From a virus: 21,432 nucleotides of DNA. The position numbers and the translations under genes are program-made. This document shows positions 16,491 to 21,302 of this stretch, in pieces. The DNA lies in IMG/VR virus record IMGVR_UViG_3300037427_002191, positions 1 to 21,432 of that record. One strand, given 5' to 3'. The notes below the pieces were generated by a model. The model ran no database searches, was not told the DNA's origin, and was given only the letters and a program-made list of their open reading frames with translations. Each line of letters opens with the position of its first letter. Within the stretch, counting starts at the first letter, position 1.

Positions 16491-17496
16491 ATTACATGGG
16501 CCTAGAAACGATAATGAACCAAATGACATAACAGTTCAATGGAGTATGGGCAACTTTTGTAATTTTGAATGCGAGTATTGTCCTACACAATTACACGATG
16601 GCAGTATGCCATGGAAAACTACAGAAATATATTTAGACGTAATAGACAAAATATGTACTCATTATTCTACACAAAATAAAACTGTAAACTTTGAATTGAT
16701 TGGCGGCGAAGTAACAACTATACCAGGCTTCATAGACATACTACAAAAAATAAAAGAGCACAATGGTAGAAGTATTGTGTTTACTAACGGTAGTAGGTCA
16801 CGTAATTGGTGGAGCAAGGCAAAACATTACATAGATGATTTAATTATAAGTTTTCATATTAATAGTATGCACGAAGATGATTTAATTGACATGGCAGACG
16901 AAATAAGCGATACAGTACCAGCAAGTTATCACTTAGCAGGCGTAAAAGATAGTTTACCTGATATAGAAATATTACAAAAAAGATTAAGAGAAGTATATAG
17001 AGATAATAAAGTACAGGACTACTACGGTGTTAATATTGACATAAAAACAATGTATAAAAAACTTCTTGGACCAGGAAGTAAACAAGAACCTTTTTACAAT
17101 TACGATGGTAACGATTGGCGTATTATAAATTTACCAGCATGGGAAATAGATCCGTCACCGCCACCACCACAAGAACCTATAGTATATTATCCACCAGAAG
17201 ATAATCAATCACATTTCTTATTTACAGTAATGGCTGACGATAAAACTGTACGTTATATGGAGCCTGATCAAATAATGAATCAAGGCTTAAACAAATTTAA
17301 GGGAATGACATGCCATATAGGCGAACGTGGGTTTAATATTGACATGCGTGGCAATATTGTTAGTAGTTGGTGTGGTGCTAAAATTTACGGTAATGTCTTT
17401 AAAGATAATTTTGAATTACCCACACCAGATGGGGTAGTGTGCCCGCACGAACATTGTAATAATCCAAAAGATATCGCTATTCTCAAAACTGCCTAA
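16477..17496 (+). CDS. Radical SAM protein with SPASM-like C-terminus, 339 aa
   Basis: Cys28-x3-Cys32-x2-Cys35 (CNFECEYC) is the radical SAM cluster motif and ELIGGEVT carries the SAM-binding GGE. The barrel extends to about residue 190. The C-terminal region has four further cysteines (Cys279, Cys299, Cys322, Cys327) in a SPASM/twitch-like spacing, so a second Fe-S cluster is likely. A proline-rich PSPPPPQEP linker is at about residue 226. SPASM proteins usually modify peptides (RiPPs) or proteins, but some act on sugars. The ATG has AAGG 6 nt upstream and overlaps the GNAT gene by 14 nt. No precursor peptide with an obvious leader is seen in front of it. Confidence 0.85.
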   Translation: MSIIKLHGPRNDNEPNDITVQWSMGNFCNFECEYCPTQLHDGSMPWKTTEIYLDVIDKICTHYSTQNKTVNFELIGGEVTTIPGFIDILQKIKEHNGRSIVFTNGSRSRNWWSKAKHYIDDLIISFHINSMHEDDLIDMADEISDTVPASYHLAGVKDSLPDIEILQKRLREVYRDNKVQDYYGVNIDIKTMYKKLLGPGSKQEPFYNYDGNDWRIINLPAWEIDPSPPPPQEPIVYYPPEDNQSHFLFTVMADDKTVRYMEPDQIMNQGLNKFKGMTCHIGERGFNIDMRGNIVSSWCGAKIYGNVFKDNFELPTPDGVVCPHEHCNNPKDIAILKTA

Positions 17497-17521
17497 AACC
17501 ACTATCAAAAAACATATTCGA

Positions 17522-17529
17522 TATAAATA
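17522..17529 (+). promoter_or_regulatory. T4-type late promoter (TATAAATA, exact)
   Basis: Exact TATAAATA, 26 nt after the radical SAM stop. The first downstream start codon is 124 nt away (17654), so the expected transcript has a leader of about 120 nt, much longer than elsewhere in the window. Confidence 0.7.
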
Positions 17530-17567
17530 GATTGTATAAAAGGATATAAGTTACTTTTATATTATTT

Positions 17568-17652
17568 TTGCCCACATTCAAGATAAAATTTTTAATGACA
17601 TGCTAGGTTGTGTGTCGTAGTATCCTATTTTTGGGCAATTACGACAGACAAC
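17568..17652 (+). promoter_or_regulatory. Structured leader RNA: 13-bp hairpin with possible pseudoknot
   Basis: Bases 17607-17619 (GTTGTGTGTCGTA) pair with 17640-17652 (TACGACAGACAAC) over 13 positions with a single G-G mismatch; the loop is 20 nt. The loop contains TGGGCAA (17632-17638), which is complementary to TTGCCCA (17568-17574) upstream, giving pseudoknot topology. AGGATA (17541-17546) can pair with TATCCT (17621-17626) as an alternative. The 3' arm ends one base before ATG 17654, which has no Shine-Dalgarno. A regulatory leader or small RNA is plausible but unproven. Apart from this element and the late promoter, I see nothing between 17497 and 17653. Confidence 0.5.
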
Positions 17653-17653
17653 A

Positions 17654-17740
17654 ATGGATGAATTAAAAGACAAAGCAGAATTATTTACTCTAATATCAAT
17701 ATTTCTTGTAAGTATTCTTGCTCTCACACCAGGATCATGA
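17654..17740 (+). CDS. Candidate 28-aa membrane miniprotein
   Basis: A short N-terminal charged part (MDELKDKAEL) is followed by one hydrophobic segment (FTLISIFLVSILAL) and TPGS. It looks like a single-pass mini membrane protein. Its stop overlaps the next start (ATGA), which is the same arrangement as in larger genes here and is the main reason for accepting so short an ORF. The start sits one base after a hairpin and lacks a Shine-Dalgarno, so translation may be controlled. Function unknown. Confidence 0.4.
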   Translation: MDELKDKAELFTLISIFLVSILALTPGS

Positions 17741-17868
17741 AGTACACAATTTGTTACATGATGCTACTCTTTGCCGCACAAACTGATAATATAGCAGGTA
17801 TTTTACGTGGCATAAGAGATATCAATAATACACCATATCACTTGGAGCCTAGAAAAGATGAAGTATAA
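17737..17868 (+). CDS. Candidate 43-aa small protein
   Basis: It begins MKYTICYMMLLFAAQTDN, a short hydrophobic N-terminus that resembles a weak signal or membrane anchor, followed by a charged tail (GILRGIRDIN...EPRKDEV). The ATG overlaps the upstream TGA, and its last 11 nt overlap the next gene. No family is recognised. Coupled translation with its neighbours is likely from the overlaps. Confidence 0.45.
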   Translation: MKYTICYMMLLFAAQTDNIAGILRGIRDINNTPYHLEPRKDEV

Positions 17869-18037
17869 AGTTAGAGACGCAACACCAGAAGAGTTTGCTG
17901 AGTGGAGGGAAACAGACTATTGGAATAAAATGGATTTTGATCCATTAGTAATGTTTGTTGCCATACCAACAATAGTACAAGTAATGTGTATGGGCATGAT
18001 GTTTGCAGTTATGTATCTTAATTATAGAGTATTTTGA
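17858..18037 (+). CDS. Single-pass membrane protein, 59 aa
   Basis: A soluble acidic N-terminus (MKYKVRDATPEEFAEWRE) is followed by one long, Met-rich hydrophobic segment at about residues 30-54 (VMFVAIPTIVQVMCMGMM...), ending YRVF. It is preceded by AGAAAAGATG, and its stop is overlapped by the next gene's TTG (TTGA). It could be a holin-like or other small inner-membrane protein; the sequence does not decide. It sits in a run of four overlapping small genes. Confidence 0.55.
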   Translation: MKYKVRDATPEEFAEWRETDYWNKMDFDPLVMFVAIPTIVQVMCMGMMFAVMYLNYRVF

Positions 18038-18198
18038 TTATTGAAGCATTAAAGGCTGTAATAGGCGTAGGCAGGAAAACTGATAAAATAGAATTAACAC
18101 CTCTGACAATTATTTGGTTTGCATTTTTAGTAGCCTTATTATTTCTAGGTGGCGTAAGCGGATTATTATTCTTGACAAGTTTAATTATTAATGTATAA
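18034..18198 (+). CDS. Membrane protein, 54 aa, TTG start
   Basis: The frame opens at TTG within TTGA, overlapping the upstream stop; no ATG occurs in it. It encodes about 20 soluble residues (IIEALKAVIGVGRKTDKIEL) and then a strongly hydrophobic region (about 22-53) rich in Leu, Phe, Gly, long enough for one or a hairpin of two membrane segments. TTG starts also occur at 6888 and 8655. The -35 hexamer of the sigma70 promoter for the following gene lies within its 3' end. Function unknown; membrane partner of the previous gene is plausible. Confidence 0.5.
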   Translation: MIIEALKAVIGVGRKTDKIELTPLTIIWFAFLVALLFLGGVSGLLFLTSLIINV

Positions 18199-18199
18199 T
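18172..18199 (+). promoter_or_regulatory. Sigma70-type promoter, full consensus, 16-nt spacer
   Basis: TTGACA (18172-18177) and TATAAT (18194-18199) are both perfect matches and are separated by 16 nt. Expected transcription start is around 18206-18208, only a few bases before ATG 18210. The -10 overlaps a late promoter (18197-18204), so the downstream gene may be read both early by host polymerase and late. Confidence 0.75.
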
Positions 18200-18204
18200 A
18201 AATA
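18197..18204 (+). promoter_or_regulatory. T4-type late promoter (AATAAATA) 5 nt before ATG
   Basis: AATAAATA ends exactly 5 nt before the ATG at 18210 and overlaps the sigma70 -10 box. No Shine-Dalgarno lies before this ATG. Confidence 0.6.
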
Positions 18205-18209
18205 CTATT

Positions 18210-18362
18210 ATGAAAAAGCAAAGGACAATTCAGAAACCCAAGCCGCGATATGCCAAAGAGTTGTTTTCCCGCGACACTCCCTATGGTCATAAAGTTCAAC
18301 GTGACCGCACAAAAACTATACCACGTAAGCAGAAGTATAAAGAAGATTTATCTGGCAAATAA
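18210..18362 (+). CDS. Small basic conserved phage protein, 50 aa
   Basis: A highly basic protein (MKKQRTIQKPKPRYAKELFS, then RDTPYGHKVQRDRTKT). From memory, very similar short basic proteins with YGHKVQRDRTK occur in marine T4-like phages, where they have no assigned role; this is recognition, not a search. Charge suggests nucleic-acid binding. The ATG is the only possible start and is preceded by AATAAATA with 5 nt spacing and by a consensus sigma70 promoter, with no Shine-Dalgarno. It is one of the best-supported small genes outside the main ORF set. Confidence 0.7.
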   Translation: MKKQRTIQKPKPRYAKELFSRDTPYGHKVQRDRTKTIPRKQKYKEDLSGK

Positions 18363-18401
18363 GGTAAATACAAGTAACAAATTAACATAATAAAGAAATA
18401 T

Positions 18402-18563
18402 ATGTCAAGTAAAACACCTTATGAAATCCGTCTAGAACTTATTCAAGAGGCTAGACTCATCCTCCAGGCAAAAGCCAACAAACCTGAATACATGCCAACG
18501 GCAGAAGAGGTTATCGAAGAAGCGGAAAAACTAAACAAGTTTGTATCCAAAAGACCCGAGTAA
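18402..18563 (+). CDS. Small helical conserved phage protein, 53 aa
   Basis: It begins MSSKTPYEIRLELIQEARLI, an amphipathic helix, and continues PTAEEVIEEAEKLNKFVSKR, a second helix. A 'TPYEIRLELL' opening is one I associate with small hypothetical proteins of marine T4-like phages. Upstream is a purine-rich AAAGAA 5 nt before ATG. It is the last gene before tRNA-Thr. Function unknown; a small helical-hairpin DNA- or protein-binding protein is possible. Confidence 0.65.
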   Translation: MSSKTPYEIRLELIQEARLILQAKANKPEYMPTAEEVIEEAEKLNKFVSKRPE

Positions 18564-18597
18564 TCACTCAAACATAAAGTAAATAATATCTAAGTAA

Positions 18598-18673
18598 GCC
18601 ACCGTAACTCAGTTGGTAGAGTAACTGATTTGTAATCAGTAGGTCGTCAGTTCGAGTCTGACCGGTGGCTCCA
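18598..18673 (+). tRNA. trnT-UGU: tRNA-Thr (anticodon UGU)
   Basis: A full cloverleaf of 76 nt. The 7-bp acceptor stem pairs GCCACCG (18598-18604) with CGGTGGC (18663-18669). The D-arm has an ACTC/GAGT stem, the anticodon stem is ACTGA/TCAGT around loop TTTGTAA with anticodon TGT (18631-18633), and the T-arm is GTCAG/CTGAC around TTCGAGT. CCA is encoded (18671-18673). It reads ACA, by eye a very common Thr codon in this window, as expected for an AT-rich phage carrying its own tRNA. Confidence 0.97.
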
Positions 18674-18677
18674 TTTT

Positions 18678-18685
18678 AATAAATA
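18678..18685 (+). promoter_or_regulatory. T4-type late promoter (AATAAATA)
   Basis: AATAAATA lies between the tRNA and the 18715 gene, 29 nt before its ATG, with an ACAGGAA Shine-Dalgarno in the space between. Confidence 0.6.
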
Positions 18686-18714
18686 AAAAGCACACACAAC
18701 TAACAGGAACACAA

Positions 18715-19806
18715 ATGGCACGGAATAAAAAACCAAGAAACAAAAAATACTCAGGTACTAAAAAAACTGCAGAGTCTAACAATTTAGAACCAACCTCAGT
18801 CATAGATCAAGCAAACTTAACCCCAGAGCAAATCCAAGCAGAAGAAATTTTGTTTAGTTTATTGGAAAGAAAAATCGAAATACCGGTAGAAGCATTTGAA
18901 GGTAAACACTTGTTTATTGCTACACCATGTTACGGTGGTCAAGTATCTGAACCATACTTAAGAAGTTTAGTAAGATTAATTCTATTAATGAATAGATTTA
19001 ATGTTGAATTTACACTAAGTACACTAGCAAATGAAAGTTTAATTACAAGAGGTAGAAATACACTTGTAAGTTTCTTTATGGAAAATGAAAAAGCAACACA
19101 TTTGTTTTTTATTGATGCTGATATTGAATACCACCCTGAAGATGTTCTAAGAATGTTAGCATACGACAAGCCTGTTATTACAGGAGCATATCCTAAGAAA
19201 GCACTCAATTGGGATAGTATTATCAATGCCGCAAGGTCACCTAACTTAAACGAAACTCCGGAAACAATCGAAGGACATAGTTCAAACTATGTAACAAACT
19301 TTGATTATCCTGAAGACGAAGAAGGCAACAAAGTTCCTAATGTACAAATACAAGATAACTTAATAAAACTTCTTGATGCTGGTACAGGTTTTATGATGAT
19401 TAAAAAAGAAGTCATTCAAAAAATGTTTGACATGTATCCTGAAACAAAATATAACAATGATTTAAATATTGATAATAAATTTGAGCCGTTTATGTATGCG
19501 TTATTTGATTGTATTATCGATCCAGAAAGTAAACGTTACTTGTCAGAGGACTATACATTCTGTAGACGTTGGCAACAAATTGATGGTGCTATTTGGTTAG
19601 ACCCAAGAGTTGCTCTTAATCACGTTGGACATTATACTTTTAGAGGCAATGTAAGAAAGATGCTTACAGGAGAATCTACGTCAAGTAACTATGTATCGCC
19701 TGATCAAAGACCATTTGTAGTTGGTAAATCTGATAAAGTTAATACACCTAAGGCTGAAGAAAACACAACAAGTCAAAATAAAATACAACTGAGTAAAAAG
19801 AAATGA
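18715..19806 (+). CDS. GT-A glycosyltransferase (GT2-like), 363 aa
   Basis: After a basic, low-complexity N-terminus (about 45 residues, many Lys/Asn) comes a GT-A fold: HLFIATPCYGGQVSEPYL (nucleotide-sugar strand), then FFIDADIEYHPED with the metal-binding Asp134-Ala-Asp136 (DxD). LSEDYTFCRRW is the acceptor/base region and LNHVGHYTFRG carries a late His. The set of motifs is that of family-2-type glycosyltransferases common in marine T4-like phages. No membrane segment is visible, so it acts in the cytoplasm, perhaps on phage DNA, virion protein or a cell-envelope precursor. It overlaps the next glycosyltransferase by ATGA. Confidence 0.85.
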   Translation: MARNKKPRNKKYSGTKKTAESNNLEPTSVIDQANLTPEQIQAEEILFSLLERKIEIPVEAFEGKHLFIATPCYGGQVSEPYLRSLVRLILLMNRFNVEFTLSTLANESLITRGRNTLVSFFMENEKATHLFFIDADIEYHPEDVLRMLAYDKPVITGAYPKKALNWDSIINAARSPNLNETPETIEGHSSNYVTNFDYPEDEEGNKVPNVQIQDNLIKLLDAGTGFMMIKKEVIQKMFDMYPETKYNNDLNIDNKFEPFMYALFDCIIDPESKRYLSEDYTFCRRWQQIDGAIWLDPRVALNHVGHYTFRGNVRKMLTGESTSSNYVSPDQRPFVVGKSDKVNTPKAEENTTSQNKIQLSKKK

Positions 19807-20621
19807 AGAAGATAAGTGTACTATTAGCAACTAGAGGAAGACCAGAGATGCTAGAAAAAAGCATTGACAGTTTAATGACTAACGTCAGTGATTCAGAAAA
19901 TGTAGAAATAATGCTAGGCATCGATAACGATGACCAAGATACTTTAGATTTTGTTCAGACTGACGAATTTCAAAATAAATTACAAGATGAATATAATGTA
20001 GATGTACAAGCAGTTTTATTTGATAGACTAGGTTATAAAAATCTACATCAATACATGAATCAACTTTGGGGACAGGCACACGGCGAATGGTTAATGTTGT
20101 GGAATGACGATGCTATTATGGAAACCAAAGATTGGGATTTAGAAATTGGCAAATTTGATGATAAGTTTGCTTTACTAAAGTTTAATCAAGTTAATCATAC
20201 ACACCCATACGCATTGTTTCCAGTGATCCCTACAGACTGGTGTAGACTAATAGGTAACTTTAGTTTGAACGCACAAAACGATGCTTGGTTAAATCTTATT
20301 GCTAAACCGTTAGGCATAATTAAAAACATTCCTGTTGATGTTGTTCATGATCGATTTGATTTAACGGGCAACAATGACGACGAAATATTTAGAAGTAGAG
20401 AATACGCAGAAGGCAATCCACAAGATCCAAATGATCTAATGAATGAAAGTATGATTAAAACAAGAGATGCTATTATACATAAAATAGCATGGTATTGTGA
20501 TAGAATAGGTCAAAAAGAAACTAGTGAATATTTTGCTAAAGTAAAACAGGGCGAAATTGACCCTTATGAAGATTGGAAAGAAATCAGAGAAGAATCAGTA
20601 GGATTAGGCTCTGGTTTATAA
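19803..20621 (+). CDS. GT2-like glycosyltransferase, 272 aa
   Basis: The N-terminus KISVLLATRGRPEMLEKSIDSL is a typical GT-A nucleotide-binding opening. LMLWNDDAIME holds Asp102-Asp103 at the place of the DxD motif. The rest (residues 110-272) includes CRLIGNFSLNAQNDAWLN and VVHDRFDLTGNNDDE, with no further motif known to me. It is shorter than the preceding GT and has no membrane segment. The ATGA overlap shows the two are coupled. They may add consecutive sugars or form a heteromer. The 3' end contains a late promoter for the next gene. Confidence 0.8.
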   Translation: MKKISVLLATRGRPEMLEKSIDSLMTNVSDSENVEIMLGIDNDDQDTLDFVQTDEFQNKLQDEYNVDVQAVLFDRLGYKNLHQYMNQLWGQAHGEWLMLWNDDAIMETKDWDLEIGKFDDKFALLKFNQVNHTHPYALFPVIPTDWCRLIGNFSLNAQNDAWLNLIAKPLGIIKNIPVDVVHDRFDLTGNNDDEIFRSREYAEGNPQDPNDLMNESMIKTRDAIIHKIAWYCDRIGQKETSEYFAKVKQGEIDPYEDWKEIREESVGLGSGL

Positions 20622-20624
20622 ATA
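20617..20624 (+). promoter_or_regulatory. T4-type late promoter (TATAAATA, exact) 5 nt before ATG
   Basis: An exact TATAAATA overlaps the stop codon of the upstream glycosyltransferase and ends 5 nt before ATG 20630. The nearest Shine-Dalgarno-like AGG is more than 20 nt upstream. Confidence 0.7.
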
Positions 20625-20629
20625 GTAGT

Positions 20630-20836
20630 ATGGCAACAAAAGGAAAGAAAAAGAACGTCACAGTTTATTTGATACCGGAAGGGGAAACAAGAGATAGTCA
20701 TACTTATCACTATACAGCAGTTAAAACAAAAACACTCATACAAGAAAACAGGAAACTTAAGATGAAAAAGTACAATCCTGTTAAAAGAATACATGAGATG
20801 TTTGTTGAAGCAAAACTTCCTAAACATCAGAAATAA
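20630..20836 (+). CDS. rpmG: Ribosomal protein bL33-like, 68 aa
   Basis: The C-terminal 35 residues match bacterial bL33: YTAVKTK, then KLKMKKYNPVKRIHEMF-VEAK, against the family pattern Y-T-x-x-K-x-K ... KL-x-x-KK-(F/Y)-(D/N)-P-V-x-R-x-H-x-x-x-x-EAK. It is of the type lacking the zinc-binding CxxC. E. coli bL33 has 55 residues; here the first beta-turn is longer and there are two extra residues before KL. bL33 sits at the 50S E-site. I start it at ATG 20630 because the domain begins MATKGKKKNVTVYLI; an earlier in-frame ATG at 20573 lies inside the upstream gene. A late promoter ends 5 nt before. Identification is by motif, from memory of the family. Confidence 0.65.
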   Translation: MATKGKKKNVTVYLIPEGETRDSHTYHYTAVKTKTLIQENRKLKMKKYNPVKRIHEMFVEAKLPKHQK

Positions 20837-20849
20837 TAGTTGACAACTA
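20837..20849 (+). repeat. 13-bp perfect palindrome over the sigma70 -35 box
   Basis: TAGTTG-A-CAACTA is a perfect inverted repeat with 6-bp arms and a single central base. It overlaps the -35 hexamer (20840-20845) of the promoter driving the 20877 gene, so it is a candidate operator. No repressor gene is visible near it. Confidence 0.45.
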
Positions 20850-20868
20850 CCATAAATAGTAGTATAAT
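20840..20868 (+). promoter_or_regulatory. Sigma70-type promoter, full consensus, 17-nt spacer
   Basis: TTGACA (20840-20845) and TATAAT (20863-20868) are both perfect and separated by the optimal 17 nt. It stands 8 nt before the ATG at 20877. A late promoter lies entirely in its spacer. Likely used early by host RNA polymerase. Confidence 0.85.
20851..20858 (+). promoter_or_regulatory. T4-type late promoter (CATAAATA) within sigma70 spacer
   Basis: CATAAATA (7/8 to TATAAATA) lies between the -35 and -10 boxes of the sigma70 promoter. By T4 spacing +1 would be about 20864, giving a 13-nt leader with AGG 5 nt before ATG 20877. Confidence 0.55.
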
Positions 20869-20876
20869 AGGTTATT

Positions 20877-21302
20877 ATGGAAGAAAAAAGATATAAAATT
20901 TTTGTATACGGTACACTGAAATCAGGCAACTCTACACGAGGCCTAGACGGCATGGGTTTTGAAGGTATCGATATGAAAAAAGTTGGTCTAGCAGTTACCA
21001 CAGAACGTAAATTTAATATGGTAGATCTAGGCTCATTCCCGGGTGTTATTATTAATGGTACACACGACGTTTCAGGTGAAGTTTGGGAAGGTGGTGAAGA
21101 CTTTTTAGAACTATGCGATAGCATAGAAGGCCATCAAGGTGACAAACTTAATAACTTTTATCACAGAGATTTAGTTAATACATCAGAAGGAAAAGCATAC
21201 ATATATCATTTAGATCCATGGTATTGGAGTGATTACGGTGACGAATACGAGAACGTGCCCAGCATTACATTGTCTAATAACACACTTACTTGGAAAAGAT
21301 AA
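20877..21302 (+). CDS. Gamma-glutamylcyclotransferase-like (AIG2/GGCT) protein, 141 aa
   Basis: Y11-G-T-L14 with KSG in IFVYGTLKSG is the signature substrate-binding loop of GGCT-like proteins. GEVWEG and CDSIEGH follow, Glu84 being the candidate catalytic acid/base in the conserved 'D-x-x-EG' motif, and then FYHRDLV. Length agrees with single-domain members. Known members cleave gamma-glutamyl peptides or amines to 5-oxoproline, so it might influence glutathione or gamma-glutamyl amine pools, or modify a gamma-glutamylated metabolite; the substrate cannot be told here. ATG is chosen because it follows a consensus sigma70 promoter and an AGG. It ends on the start of the next gene (TAATG). Confidence 0.85.
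   Translation: MEEKRYKIFVYGTLKSGNSTRGLDGMGFEGIDMKKVGLAVTTERKFNMVDLGSFPGVIINGTHDVSGEVWEGGEDFLELCDSIEGHQGDKLNNFYHRDLVNTSEGKAYIYHLDPWYWSDYGDEYENVPSITLSNNTLTWKR

Noticed and set aside
20573-20629. N-terminal extension of the bL33-like protein to ATG 20573
   Set aside because: It would lie entirely inside the glycosyltransferase gene; the bL33 part starts at MATKG and a promoter sits just before 20630.
20564-21124. 186-codon ORF on the - strand across the bL33-like and GGCT genes
   Set aside because: Two well-supported genes and a consensus promoter lie on the + strand here; the antisense product has an Ile/Phe/Cys-rich composition with no motif.
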